A stretch of DNA of 64,000 nt, taken from positions 1-64,000 of the IMG/VR virus record IMGVR_UViG_3300044946_000428. One strand, given 5' to 3'. A program made the translations under genes and the position numbers. A model generated the notes under the pieces. The model was not told where the DNA came from. It did no database searches and saw nothing but the letters and a program-made list of their open reading frames with translations. Below, piece by piece: positions 1 through 7,279 of the stretch (position 1 is the stretch's first letter; each line of letters opens with the position of its first letter). This stretch comes from a virus.

Positions 1-1080
1 AACACGGCGGCGCTGTCCACGCGGCTGACGGAGTGGAAGCGCGCCGAGGAGACGGCGTTCCTCGCGGAGGTCTCGTGCGTCCCTTTGCAGCAGGCGCTGC
101 GGCACCTGGACCGGGCGTTCGGGAACTTTTTCGCCAAGCGCGCGAAGTACCCGACATTCAAGTCCAAGAAGAAGTCGAAGCTCTCGGCCGAGTACACGCG
201 TTCCGGATTCCGGTACCGCGACGGGCAACTGATCCTGGCGAAGATGCGCGAGCCGCTCGCGATCGTCTGGTCCCGGCCTCTGCCCGACGGCGTAGAGCCC
301 TCGACGGTCACGGTGTCGCGCGACAGTGCCGGCCGCTACTTCGTCTCGATGCTCTGCGAGGATGTGATCGAGTCGCTGCCCGAGGCTCCGCATGCGGGCG
401 TTGGCGTGGACGTGGGCCTGGCGTCGCTGGTGACGCTGTCGCGCCCGATACCCGGGCTCACCGACGGCGACGGGAAGGTCGCGAACCCGAGGCACGAGAA
501 GCGCGACCGTGCCGCGCTCGCGAAGGCGCAGCGGGCGCTGGCTCGCAAGGAGAAGGGCTCGGCGAACCGCGGCAAGGCCCGGGTGAAGGTCGCCCGCATC
601 CACGCCCGGATCGCCGACCGCAGGCGGGACCACCTGCACCAGCTGACCACTCGGCTCGTTCGCGAGAATCAAGCGATCGTGATCGAGGACCTGGCCGTGA
701 CGAACATGGTCAAGAACCACTCGCTGGCCCGCGCGATCTCCGACGCGAGTTGGGGCGAACTGCGGTCCATGCTCGAGTACAAGTGCGCGTGGTACGGCCG
801 GGACCTGGTCGTGATCGACCGCTGGTTCCCGTCGTCCAAGATGTGCAACGCGTGCGGCGCGCTCGCCGAGAAGATGCCGCTCAACGTCCGCGAGTGGACG
901 TGCGCCTGCGGCGCGACCCACGACCGCGACGTGAACGCAGCCAGAAACCTTCTGACCGCCGCGGGGCTCGCGGTGGACGCCTGTGGAGCCGACGTAAGAC
1001 CGAAGGAGATCCGTCTCCCAAGGCAGTTGGCGACGAAGCAGGAAAACCGACCCGCGAGGGAAGGAATCCCCGCCCTTTAG
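1..1080 (+). CDS. tnpB: TnpB, RNA-guided transposon nuclease (5' end outside window)
   Basis: The reading frame is open from base 1, so the start lies upstream; 359 residues are visible. TnpB is the IS200/IS605 accessory protein, an RNA-guided RuvC-type DNA nuclease related to Cas12. The RuvC acidic residues look intact: D in GVDVGL (codon 409-411), E in VIEDLAV (codon 685-687) and D in HDRDVNAARN (codon 928-930). A zinc ribbon, CNACG then CACG, sits before the last aspartate. No frameshift is seen, so the visible part looks functional. The stop codon TAG forms part of the right-end hairpin loop and stem. Confidence 0.92.
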   Translation, partial: NTAALSTRLTEWKRAEETAFLAEVSCVPLQQALRHLDRAFGNFFAKRAKYPTFKSKKKSKLSAEYTRSGFRYRDGQLILAKMREPLAIVWSRPLPDGVEPSTVTVSRDSAGRYFVSMLCEDVIESLPEAPHAGVGVDVGLASLVTLSRPIPGLTDGDGKVANPRHEKRDRAALAKAQRALARKEKGSANRGKARVKVARIHARIADRRRDHLHQLTTRLVRENQAIVIEDLAVTNMVKNHSLARAISDASWGELRSMLEYKCAWYGRDLVVIDRWFPSSKMCNACGALAEKMPLNVREWTCACGATHDRDVNAARNLLTAAGLAVDACGADVRPKEIRLPRQLATKQENRPAREGIPAL

Positions 1081-1085
1081 GGCGG
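1070..1085 (+). other. IS right-end hairpin overlapping the tnpB stop
   Basis: CCGCCC-TTTA-GGGCGG is a perfect 6-bp stem with a 4-base loop. It contains the tnpB stop and is followed by GGAGGAAGTCAA at 1087-1098. By analogy with other TnpB systems this is the terminal scaffold hairpin of the guide RNA and the recognition structure for TnpA. That role is inferred from position and sequence type. Confidence 0.6.
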
Positions 1086-1098
1086 TGGAGGAAGTCAA

Positions 1099-1336
1099 GT
1101 ACGAGCGCGGCCCGCACCAGACCGAGGCCGCACGCTGGGGCTGGTGCCGGTACGACGAGGCGCGAGTAACGCCGCGCCGGCCGCCGCCGATGGCATACGA
1201 AGGCGCGTGCTGGCACGGCTGGCACGAGGAGAGCCAGCTCAACGTCGCGATCCGGCGCGCTGCCGAGACGCTGCCCGAGGACCTGCGGGACGCCGCGACC
1301 ATGCCCGCCGAGAAACAGGGACCGGCCAGCGAGTAG
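1099..1336 (+). pseudogene. 3' remnant of a gene at the IS right end, unknown function
   Basis: The frame runs from inside the IS right end (a GTG at 1085 lies in the IS) to a TAG at 1334-1336. About 79 codons beyond the IS have a natural composition, with the motifs RWGWCRYDEAR and ACWHGWHEES. There is no ribosome site or start of its own, so the sequence reads as the C-terminal part of a gene cut by the IS. The 5' part would lie left of the window. A short gene starting at the GTG within the IS is possible but less likely. Function is not recognised. Confidence 0.5.
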
Positions 1337-1351
1337 TCTTGGCACAATGCT

Positions 1352-1385
1352 CCCCGTCTTCCGGCAACGGATTGGCGGGGTTTTC
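1352..1385 (+). terminator. Rho-independent terminator candidate
   Basis: CCCCG (1352-1356) pairs with CGGGG (1376-1380). An inner CCG-GCAA-CGG hairpin has a GNRA-type loop, and TTTTC follows. It lies 16 bases after the stop of the gene remnant and just before the end of the leftward gene 1387-1863, so it may serve both directions. Confidence 0.5.
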
Positions 1386-1386
1386 G

Positions 1387-1863
1387 CTATCCGTCGTCAC
1401 GGGCCCCGGCCGCCTGCTGCACGGCGTGGACACGCGCCTCCACCGGGTCGAGCCCGCGCAGCCGCCACGCCAGGTCGGTGCGCTCGCACCTGGTCCACCG
1501 CCCGTGCTCACAGTCGCCGCCCGGTACGCCAGGCGGCGGACACGGGGTGATGTATTCGGCGGCGTCGGCGAGCAGCTCCACGTTGCCTGCCGCATTCGCC
1601 CGCGCGAGCCAGTCCGCGATCGTCACCAGCGTCTCCACCGTCGAGCCCGCCAGCGACCTCAATACAGCCAGGTCGCAGGAGCCGTAGCCCACGCCGGCAT
1701 CAGCGAACGCGTCGAGCAGGAACCGGACCCGGATCCCGGCGCGGGCCCGCTGGGTCGCCGTCGTCAGGATGTTCTCCGGGTCGGCGGCGTGGAGTGCGGC
1801 ACGCAGTGGCCGGGTGGCGGCAGAGAGCTGCTGGGTGGTCTCGAACGGCCCATAGACAGGCAT
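1387..1863 (-). CDS. Hypothetical protein, 158 aa
   Basis: The start is the ATG at 1863, because GGGGG (1870-1874) lies six bases upstream; a longer frame to 1902 has no ribosome site. The product is Ala/Arg/Leu rich and mainly helical, with no signal peptide or membrane segment. A short Cys-containing stretch lies near residues 117-130 (ITPCPPPG, GDCEHG). No family is recognised. It stands alone on the minus strand, convergent with the gene remnant and divergent from the XRE regulator at 2072. Confidence 0.6.
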   Translation of the reverse strand: MPVYGPFETTQQLSAATRPLRAALHAADPENILTTATQRARAGIRVRFLLDAFADAGVGYGSCDLAVLRSLAGSTVETLVTIADWLARANAAGNVELLADAAEYITPCPPPGVPGGDCEHGRWTRCERTDLAWRLRGLDPVEARVHAVQQAAGARDDG

Positions 1864-2071
1864 CAGCATCCCCCACGGATAGCCGGCAGACCGGCAGAAC
1901 ATGCCGGTCTTGAGAAGCCCTCAACGTACCCGCCGTGACGCGCATAGACAAGAGTTGTCCACAGTGCGGCGTGGAATACAGGTGTCATGTCTCGTGATGC
2001 GCCCGTACCGATGAAGAACCGTGAGACACGTGCCCTAGCCTCGGTCCAACTCGAGGAAGAACAGGACGCGG

Positions 2072-2461
2072 ATGGCCACGGAGGACGCCGCCTGGCGGGA
2101 AGTCGGGCACAGGGTAGCCGTCCGCCGGGTCGGCCTCGGCATGACTACCCAGCGCCAACTGGCCGAACGCGCGGGCCTGCACAAGAACACCATCTCGAAA
2201 CTCGAACTCGGGCAACTGCGCCGGGCCGGGAGCAAGTGGGGCAACGTCGAGGACGCGCTCGACTGGCCGAGGGGCAAACTCGTGGCCATGCATCGAGACA
2301 TCGTGGACAACCCGGACCGCGTGCCCGCCGACGTGCTGGAACGGGCCATCCTGGACACTCTGAACGAGGCCGTGCCGCATGTGACGGTGCGACAGGCCCG
2401 CAGGATCGCCGAGGGGATCGCGCGACGGCTCGAACAGGACGGGTACCTGCTCGGCCGGTAG
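2072..2461 (+). CDS. XRE-family helix-turn-helix regulator, 129 aa
   Basis: This is a DNA-binding protein. Residues about 10-60 form a Cro/CI-type helix-turn-helix, with RQLAERAGLHKNTISKLE as the recognition unit. The C-terminal half is helical (LERAILDTL, RQARRIAEGIARRLEQ) and suits dimerisation. The ATG at 2072 is preceded by GAGGAAG at 2053-2059. It is convergent with the leftward cluster 2466-4262 and may control the accessory region or lysogeny; that is inference. The short form suggests a phage or plasmid repressor rather than a metabolic regulator. Confidence 0.75.
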   Translation: MATEDAAWREVGHRVAVRRVGLGMTTQRQLAERAGLHKNTISKLELGQLRRAGSKWGNVEDALDWPRGKLVAMHRDIVDNPDRVPADVLERAILDTLNEAVPHVTVRQARRIAEGIARRLEQDGYLLGR

Positions 2462-2465
2462 TTCC

Positions 2466-2795
2466 TCAGTGTCCCGTTGCCCGCGGCCGGAGGAACTCGA
2501 GTTCGTCGTTCGCGTCCTCAAGCCGGGATTCCAGCTCGGCGATCCGCTTGAGCAGCGTTGTCGTGTCGGGCTGGCCAAGGATGTCGGCGAGGTTGCCTGC
2601 CTGCCGGGTTCGCGCAGGCGTGGTCTCCTTCTTCGGCACGCTGATTGACGACTCGGCCCATGAGCCGCCCGACCACTCGACGCGCAGGTTCGCGTGTCGC
2701 AGTTCGGGGCTGCGTTGAACGCGCGTGCCCTCGATCGTGACCTGCAGGCGTCCGTCGTGCGGATCCCACCAGACGCGGGCCAGGACCTCGCTCAA
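2466..2795 (-). CDS. Hypothetical protein with C-terminal coiled coil, 109 aa
   Basis: Residues 1-50 look like a small beta-rich domain (ARVWWDPHDGRLQVTIEG). Residues 75-100 form a heptad-like coiled coil (LLKRIAELESRLEDANDELE), suggesting oligomerisation. It is the last gene of a four-gene leftward run (4262 to 2466). Its ATG overlaps the stop of the gene upstream by four bases, so translation is probably coupled. Family not recognised. Confidence 0.65.
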   Translation of the reverse strand: MSEVLARVWWDPHDGRLQVTIEGTRVQRSPELRHANLRVEWSGGSWAESSISVPKKETTPARTRQAGNLADILGQPDTTTLLKRIAELESRLEDANDELEFLRPRATGH

Positions 2796-3196
2796 GGCGC
2801 GATCCCTTCGTCCCAGCTGTACGTCTCGGGCCCGTCTTCGCCGTCACGGTACTCACGGATCCACTGCTCGTATCCGTCGCCGGTCAGGATGCGCGCGGCC
2901 TGGTCGATGACCCACGCCTGGTGGTGCGATCCCTCGACCTGTCCGTCGGCGGCGAGCAGGTCGAGTGTGAGCTGCACCCGCTCTGTGTCGGTCTCGGCTT
3001 CCTGGCGTTCGACGATGAGCCACTCGTTCGGCGGGTCGGTGTCGATGTACCAGCGTCCAGGGTTGGGGCTCGCCTGCCACTGCTGCGGGTTTGCGACCTG
3101 GCGTGCGGCTTCGAGCATGGTCGGGTAGGTGCCGTGCTTGTCGGTGAACCCGCGGTTCGGGTTGGAGCGGTGCAGGAGGTCGTAGACGGTCCGCAT
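2792..3196 (-). CDS. Hypothetical protein, 134 aa
   Basis: The ATG at 3196 (MRTVYDLLHRSN) is chosen because GGAAGGGTGG lies just upstream and the preceding gene ends at 3199. The product is acidic and soluble, with an N-terminal TMLEAARQVANPQQW stretch and a central WYIDTDPPNEWLIVERQ strand pair. It resembles small early phage proteins in size and operon setting only. The function is unknown. Confidence 0.65.
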   Translation of the reverse strand: MRTVYDLLHRSNPNRGFTDKHGTYPTMLEAARQVANPQQWQASPNPGRWYIDTDPPNEWLIVERQEAETDTERVQLTLDLLAADGQVEGSHHQAWVIDQAARILTGDGYEQWIREYRDGEDGPETYSWDEGIAP

Positions 3197-3198
3197 GG

Positions 3199-3516
3199 TC
3201 AGATCCACCCTTCCGCGATCCACCCGAGCCCGCTCGCGGATTCGAGCAGGTGGCCGTGGATCTTCGCCCAGTTCTCCTCGTGGTGCTCGACGTCGCCGAC
3301 GAAGCCATTGACGACAGCGGCCATGTCCGCGACCGCATGGGCGAAGTTGCGGACGATCGCGGCTTCGTCGATTGCCATCCCGGGATGGCCGTTCGCGAGG
3401 CTCGAACTGAGCCGGTCGGCGAGTGCCGCGACGATGTCGGACCAGTCTTCAGGCCCGGACGGGTTGACGAGGCGTTCGCGGAGTTCCGCGATGGTGAAGG
3501 TGTCTTCCTCGCTCAT
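3199..3516 (-). CDS. Hypothetical protein, 105 aa
   Basis: It begins MSEEDTFTIAELRERL at the ATG at 3516, which overlaps the stop of the upstream gene by one base (TGATG). The sequence looks all-helical, with several His and Trp residues near the C-terminus (EHHEENWAKIHGHLL). It is translationally coupled within the 4262-2466 run. No conserved family is recognised. Confidence 0.65.
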   Translation of the reverse strand: MSEEDTFTIAELRERLVNPSGPEDWSDIVAALADRLSSSLANGHPGMAIDEAAIVRNFAHAVADMAAVVNGFVGDVEHHEENWAKIHGHLLESASGLGWIAEGWI

Positions 3517-4262
3517 CAGGCGCCCTCTGCTTCCCATGCTTCGACCGCCGCGAGCAATGCTGCCGCGCCATCCCACGAGTCATCGACCTCGAAGAAGCTA
3601 CGACCCTGGAGACGATGGAACGTCTGGCTGGCGACCGCCTGAGGGTGCGCGTAGGCGCCGACGGGCAACGGGTCGAGCCACCGGTTCTCGCGGCCCACGA
3701 TCAGGTTCCAGCCGTGGTTCTGGTCCCAGGCGAGACAGATCCCCTCGGGCCATTCGCCGTCGATCGCGGGGTGGTTGTCGAACGCGAGTACACCATCGAG
3801 CTGCTCGCCGTCCGGGCTCTCGGTCCACCAGTTCGAGGGCTTCACGCCGCGCGCTTCGAGCGCGTCCGCGACCTGGCCCATGTAGCCGTCGTGTGGCAGC
3901 GAGTCGTCGTCGTCCTCGTCGCCGGGCAGCCGGGCGGGCTTGCCGGGCTTGAGGCCGAGTTCCCGCATGACGGTATCGGCGCGGCCCGCGATCTCCTCGG
4001 GGTCGGTGAGGATCGCGAGGATGTCGGTCGGGTTGCGGCATCCGTCGTCGGTAACGCGGCCGGTCCAGCAGCGTCCGCGGGCGAACCAGACGCCGGTTTC
4101 GGTGCCGTCGGCGGCGACGACGTTGACGACGGTGTCGTCCCAGTCGGTGACGTGCCAGTGCTCGTCTTCGAGGTGGCGGGCGATGACGGCGCCGTATCCG
4201 TCGGGCCATTCGTCCCAGTCGGCGGGGTCGCCGTAGTCGATGGTGGTGGTCTCGATCTCCAC
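3516..4262 (-). CDS. Hypothetical acidic protein, 248 aa; first gene of a leftward operon
   Basis: The GTG at 4262 is supported by AGGAGG (complement at 4273-4278) eight to ten bases upstream; the longer open frame to 4562 is not needed. The product is very acidic and Trp-rich, with two similar segments: GYGAVIARHLEDEHWHVTDW near the start, and DGYMGQVADALEARG followed by SNWWTESPDGE in the middle. That may reflect an internal duplication of a small alpha/beta unit. It heads the run 4262-2466. Function unknown. Confidence 0.65.
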   Translation of the reverse strand: MEIETTTIDYGDPADWDEWPDGYGAVIARHLEDEHWHVTDWDDTVVNVVAADGTETGVWFARGRCWTGRVTDDGCRNPTDILAILTDPEEIAGRADTVMRELGLKPGKPARLPGDEDDDDSLPHDGYMGQVADALEARGVKPSNWWTESPDGEQLDGVLAFDNHPAIDGEWPEGICLAWDQNHGWNLIVGRENRWLDPLPVGAYAHPQAVASQTFHRLQGRSFFEVDDSWDGAAALLAAVEAWEAEGA

Positions 4263-4298
4263 GGTGGCGTTTCCTCCTAGTTCGATCAAGTTTGTGTA

Positions 4299-4330
4299 CT
4301 TATAGCCATCATGACACCGTGGTCTGACAA
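4299..4330 (-). promoter_or_regulatory. Candidate promoter for the 4262-2466 operon
   Basis: On the minus strand TTGTCA (4325-4330) is followed after 17 bases by GGCTAT (4302-4307), overlapping TATAAG (4299-4304). Transcription would start near 4294 and leave a leader carrying AGGAGG. Match to consensus is only moderate. Confidence 0.35.
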
Positions 4331-4436
4331 AAGCTGACGATCCCTGACGGCGCACTCGCCTTCGGCATACGATGGCCATGCGAGTAAGGGATCGGCCCGG
4401 GTGCCGCCGGATTCCGGTTTGACCCAGCGATCTACG

Positions 4437-4468
4437 AAGGCCCGCAGTCACAACGGACTGCGGGCCTT
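4437..4468. terminator. Perfect 12-bp inverted repeat, probable bidirectional terminator
   Basis: AAGGCCCGCAGT (4437-4448) pairs perfectly with ACTGCGGGCCTT (4457-4468) around an 8-base loop. It lies in the gene-free gap 4331-4558, downstream of the leftward gene at 4559. The rest of this gap shows no convincing gene; a 16-codon frame from 4373 was considered and not supported. Confidence 0.6.
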
Positions 4469-4558
4469 CTGCTCGCGGTGGATGATGGTGGTCCCGGCAC
4501 GTGGAACGGCCGGCTGGCCCGGCGTATCCGGTGGGACGGACGCCGGGCCCTCGCCGCT

Positions 4559-4894
4559 TCACTGGACGGTCGCAGTCCTGTAGATCGGACTGCAGCCGAG
4601 TGCGATCTCGGCGCAGTAGAACGCGTACTTCGCGGTGTAGTCGACGTGTCCACAGGCGTGCCGCTCGACCTGCTTGACGGCTTCGATCGGCACCTCGGTC
4701 AGTCCGGCGTCGGCGCGGACCCAGTTGACCTCGCGGTGCATGACGGCCCGCTCGTGGAACACCCAGCCGAGTTCGGTCTCGCCGTTGATGGTGGCGAAGT
4801 CGTCCCGCTGGCCGCGCTCTTCCTGCGCGGCGCCCAGGGTGCTGCGAAACCGTGCGGCGAGATCACGGAGGGACTGGTTCAACGCGGCGGGCAT
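4559..4894 (-). CDS. Hypothetical protein, 111 aa
   Basis: It starts MPAALNQSLRDLAARF at 4894, three bases after the upstream gene's stop. Two Cys/His pairs in the second half (VERHACGHVDY and FYCAEIALGC) could bind a metal but do not match a defined zinc finger. It is the last gene of a leftward run 5653-4559. Family not recognised. Confidence 0.6.
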   Translation of the reverse strand: MPAALNQSLRDLAARFRSTLGAAQEERGQRDDFATINGETELGWVFHERAVMHREVNWVRADAGLTEVPIEAVKQVERHACGHVDYTAKYAFYCAEIALGCSPIYRTATVQ

Positions 4895-4896
4895 GG

Positions 4897-5091
4897 TCAG
4901 TCCTGCCTTTCCTGGAACTCGCGGTACTCGTCTTCGGCGTCCTGGAGCCTGTCGCGCAGGGCGTCGACCTCGCGCAGCAGCTCCCGCGCCATGTCCTCCC
5001 AGTCGCCGTCCACGACGTCGCCGTCGTGCTCCTCGGGGATCTCGCCGGCCGCGAGCGCGGCGCGGATCTGGGCTTCACGCTTCGGGTCCAT
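4897..5091 (-). CDS. Small acidic coiled-coil protein, 64 aa
   Basis: The ATG at 5091 has a clear AGGAGG upstream; longer frames read into non-coding composition. The product is almost entirely charged helix: MDPKREAQIRAALAAGEIP, then REVDALRDRLQDAEDEYREF with heptad leucines. Probably an oligomeric or adaptor protein. Function unknown. It sits between two other small leftward genes with gaps of two bases. Confidence 0.6.
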   Translation of the reverse strand: MDPKREAQIRAALAAGEIPEEHDGDVVDGDWEDMARELLREVDALRDRLQDAEDEYREFQERQD

Positions 5092-5093
5092 GG

Positions 5094-5429
5094 TCAAGCC
5101 TCCTTCTCGGCCCGGCGCTGGTCGCGGCCGTACTCGATGATGTCGTTGATGGTGGCGGGGTCGTTGTCGAGGATGCCGGCGATGTCGTCCAAGACAGCGG
5201 CCATGCCATCGCCGTAGCCCGAGACCTCCCAGCCGACACCATCGGCGAGTCGAGCAAGCAGGATGACCCTCAACTCGGCCGGGTCGTCCGGCAGCATCCT
5301 GTGCAGCAGGTCCGCGAGCCATCCTGCCGCGTCGGACACGCCGAGCGCGAAGGCCCCAGTCCCGTCGCCCAACTGCTTCGCACGGTAGGACAGGGCCAGC
5401 AACTGGCGGGTGGACAAGGACTCCGTCAC
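5094..5429 (-). CDS. Hypothetical protein, 111 aa
   Basis: The GTG at 5429 overlaps the previous stop by four bases, typical of coupled translation. The protein is helical and acidic (TRQLLALSYRAKQLG, AAGWLADLLHRMLPDD, VLDDIAGILDNDP). Related wording appears in neighbouring small proteins, so the run may have grown by duplication, but the resemblance is weak. Family not recognised. Confidence 0.6.
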   Translation of the reverse strand: MTESLSTRQLLALSYRAKQLGDGTGAFALGVSDAAGWLADLLHRMLPDDPAELRVILLARLADGVGWEVSGYGDGMAAVLDDIAGILDNDPATINDIIEYGRDQRRAEKEA

Positions 5430-5653
5430 GAGTGCCTCAGGCTGCCACGGTTCGCAAGAACGGCGCGGGCGACGTCGAGGGCGTACGGGTTGATGACGCC
5501 GTGGTCGTCGCCGTCCCAGGCATCTTCGAGCCACGCGGCGAGCGGGCCGCGGACCTCGATATCCACCGACTTGTTGCCGGAACGCAGGGAGTCGACGGCG
5601 AGGCGGACGATGCCAGCCTCCACGTCGTCGGCGGTTATCGCGGTGTGCGCCAT
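5426..5653 (-). CDS. Hypothetical protein, 75 aa
   Basis: Begins MAHTAITADDVEAGIVRLAV at 5653 behind GGAGAC. It is the first gene of the leftward run 5653-4559 and lies just after a hairpin that ends the gene at 5747-6400. The product is small, soluble and acidic. No motif is recognised. Confidence 0.6.
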   Translation of the reverse strand: MAHTAITADDVEAGIVRLAVDSLRSGNKSVDIEVRGPLAAWLEDAWDGDDHGVINPYALDVARAVLANRGSLRHS

Positions 5654-5698
5654 CGTCTAAGTCTCCTTCATGAGTGGGCCGTGCTGGTGCTGGTCGGC

Positions 5699-5738
5699 GC
5701 GCGGCCCGGTTCCCGGGGAGATGGGCACCGGACCGCGC
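5699..5738 (-). terminator. Hairpin downstream of gene 5747-6400
   Basis: GCGCGGCCCGGT (5699-5710) faces ACCGGACCGCGC (5727-5738) with one mismatch, nine bases after the leftward gene's stop. There is no T-run, as often in high-GC actinobacteria. Likely a terminator or mRNA-stabilising hairpin. Confidence 0.45.
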
Positions 5739-5746
5739 GGGGGCGG

Positions 5747-6400
5747 TCAGAGCGACGCGCGGTTGATGACTCGGATGCTGCTGGCGATGACCGCCGTCAC
5801 GCTCTCACCGTCAGAAACAACGGCGGTGTCGAGGCCCGCGCTCATCCACGGCCGACGGTCCACTGTCAGGGTCGTACGGCGGCGGCCGATAAGCACGCCG
5901 TCGGTGTACACGCGGTACCAGGCCTCGACGGCGTCGCCACGCTCGATGGACTCGACGATCTCGATTCCTTTGAGGTGTCCGCGCTCCTGTGCGTCCTGGA
6001 TCAGTTCTCCCTCGGCGGTCAGCAGGTCGCCGAGTTCGGCTCGCGTCTGGCAGCGCCCTTCGGCCGTGCAGGTCTTGCAGTTGGCGATGTGGGCACGTTG
6101 GGCGTCGAACGCGGCCTTGAATTGCGGCTCGGCGATGAAACTCTGCGTGGCGGTGCCGTCGGGCACCTCGTCGCTCGCGCCTGCCTCCTGGCAGTCGGAG
6201 ATGTAGCTGCCGAGGAGCGCTTTGAGGACAACTAGGTCTGCGAGTTCGCCGGTGATGGTGAGGCTGCGCCCGTCGAAGGCTTGAGTCAGGGTGACGGCGT
6301 GGTCGCCGCGGGCGGTGCGCTCGAACCGGATCGAGCCGCGCACGGCGCCGTTCAGGTTGACGGTCTTGTCGTTGACGGTCCGTGTCGTGGTGGCGGTCAT
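5747..6400 (-). CDS. Hypothetical protein, 217 aa, with a Cys cluster
   Basis: The ATG at 6400 (MTATTTRTVNDKT) follows GAGGGAG; a longer frame to 6439 would run through the promoter. The N-terminal third is beta-like (GSIRFERTARGDHAVTL, GRSLTITGELADL). The middle has CKTCTAEGRC, a possible metal site. The C-terminal third is again beta-rich. It is transcribed divergently from the antitoxin-like gene at 6491 across a shared operator. Function unknown. Confidence 0.65.
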   Translation of the reverse strand: MTATTTRTVNDKTVNLNGAVRGSIRFERTARGDHAVTLTQAFDGRSLTITGELADLVVLKALLGSYISDCQEAGASDEVPDGTATQSFIAEPQFKAAFDAQRAHIANCKTCTAEGRCQTRAELGDLLTAEGELIQDAQERGHLKGIEIVESIERGDAVEAWYRVYTDGVLIGRRRTTLTVDRRPWMSAGLDTAVVSDGESVTAVIASSIRVINRASL

Positions 6401-6440
6401 CTTCGGCTCCCTCGGTTGCGACTTCTGCCTACAACTCAAA

Positions 6441-6476
6441 CGTACATCGCGCCTTTCTGTACGTCAAGGCGCGATG
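6441..6476. promoter_or_regulatory. Perfect 11-bp inverted repeat operator in a divergent promoter
   Basis: CATCGCGCCTT (6445-6455) and AAGGCGCGATG (6466-6476) are perfect inverted repeats 10 bases apart. GTAC cores flank the left arm (CGTACA, 6441-6446) and fill the spacer (TGTACG, 6458-6463). On the minus strand TTGACG, 17 bases, then TACGTT gives a promoter for the gene ending at 5747. On the plus strand the repeat abuts the -10 of the gene at 6491. A dimeric regulator bound here would control both; the Phd-like protein is the natural candidate. Confidence 0.6.
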
Positions 6477-6477
6477 C

Positions 6478-6483
6478 TAGAAT
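6478..6483 (+). promoter_or_regulatory. -10 box of a leaderless promoter
   Basis: TAGAAT lies exactly seven bases before the A of the ATG at 6491, so transcription should begin at or next to the start codon. No ribosome site precedes this ATG, which agrees with a leaderless mRNA. Confidence 0.55.
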
Positions 6484-6490
6484 CGGCTCC

Positions 6491-6712
6491 ATGGACACCG
6501 AAGCTGTAGACCAGCAGATCACTGAGGCGCGAGCGAACCTCTCCGAACTCCTCGCCGCCGTCCGCATGCTCAACCGGCTCTACTTCCTGAACAGCCGCAA
6601 CAAGCGCCAGGCCGCAGTCGTGCCGGCGCCGCTCGGTGAACTCATCGAGAGGGTGGGTGGCGTCGAGAGTGCGGCGGAGATCCTCAAGGCAAGGCTCGGA
6701 AATGACTCCTGA
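6491..6712 (+). CDS. Phd/YefM-like antitoxin candidate, 73 aa
   Basis: The N-terminal stretch ITEARANLSELLAAVRML resembles the Phd/YefM antitoxin core (typically xxxEARANLSELLDRV), and the C-terminal part (PAPLGELIERVGGVESAAEI) suits a toxin-binding tail. Phd proteins bind DNA as dimers and repress their own operon, which agrees with the inverted repeat just upstream. The gene overlaps the next gene by 11 bases, so the two are translated together. The usual basic/beta residues between helix and tail are shortened (NSRNKRQAAVV), so the match is suggestive rather than certain. Confidence 0.6.
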   Translation: MDTEAVDQQITEARANLSELLAAVRMLNRLYFLNSRNKRQAAVVPAPLGELIERVGGVESAAEILKARLGNDS

Positions 6713-7175
6713 CGAGGCGACAGCGCTCTATCGGCTGTTCGACGGCAGCGGCATCCTGCTCTACGCCGGGATCTCCAATGAACCGCCTCGTCGCTGGCGA
6801 GAACACGCCTGCTCTGAGAGTTGGTGGTCGGATGTGCAAACGAAGACTGTGGAGTGGTTCGACTCTCGGGCAGCCGCTGGAGTCGCCGAGTCGACGGCAG
6901 TGGAATCGGAGAGACCGATCTACAACTGCACCCTCCCGGCCCGCGATGGATCGCCGAGTTATCGGCTTCTCGTGCCGAAACCCCGAAAGGGGGTAACGCC
7001 AACGCGGACGTTTAGTTCCCCCGACGACCTGTGGGAGCGCTTCGCAGACGCAGTGCGGAACAGCCCAGACCCCGAGGCCGACATGTCCAAGGTCCTGCGA
7101 CAGTTCTGCCGCTGGTATGTCGGCGACCCTGGTGCGGAGTTGCCCAAGCGGCCAACTGATGCGACGGGCCAATAG
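6702..7175 (+). CDS. GIY-YIG nuclease-like protein, possible toxin, 157 aa
   Basis: Residues 9-45 have the start of a GIY-YIG fold: ALYRLFDGSGILLYAGIS followed by RRWREHA, where Y-R-L and Y-A-G take the places of the GIY and YIG motifs and an Arg/His-rich helix follows. GIY-YIG proteins are single-domain nucleases of homing, repair and restriction systems. The C-terminal half has no recognised domain. Start at ATG 6702 inside the antitoxin-like gene. The pairing suggests a nuclease toxin with its antitoxin. A stand-alone mobile nuclease is the alternative. Confidence 0.65.
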   Translation: MTPDEATALYRLFDGSGILLYAGISNEPPRRWREHACSESWWSDVQTKTVEWFDSRAAAGVAESTAVESERPIYNCTLPARDGSPSYRLLVPKPRKGVTPTRTFSSPDDLWERFADAVRNSPDPEADMSKVLRQFCRWYVGDPGAELPKRPTDATGQ

Positions 7176-7279
7176 CGCCACTTCGGTCGAACACCAGGTC
7201 ACAAGTCCGCAAAGCCGTCACGGCCCGTCAGCCCCCCGAGTACGGTCACGCTCGGTGGATTCCAACCTGAGGGGGACTC

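Larger units (their letters stand above)
1..1098 (+). mobile_element. IS200/IS605-family element, right part (tnpB plus right end)
   Basis: The element enters from the left window edge and ends at about 1098, just after the hairpin that overlaps the tnpB stop codon. The 3' end has the usual look of actinobacterial IS605-type right ends: a CCGCCC/GGGCGG hairpin followed by GGAGGAAGTCAA. In this family the RNA from the tnpB 3' end and right end acts as the guide RNA of TnpB, and the guide would be the flanking bases from about 1099. The left end and any tnpA lie outside the window. The exact right boundary is inferred. Confidence 0.7.

Noticed and set aside
3598-4209. Arg-rich minus-strand frame overlapping the gene 3516-4262
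   Set aside because: Shifted-frame shadow with extreme Arg content. The frame with AGGAGG and operon coupling is the gene.
4373-4423. A 16-codon open frame (ATG at 4373 or 4378) before the terminator at 4437
   Set aside because: No ribosome site and no sequence character; too short to support.
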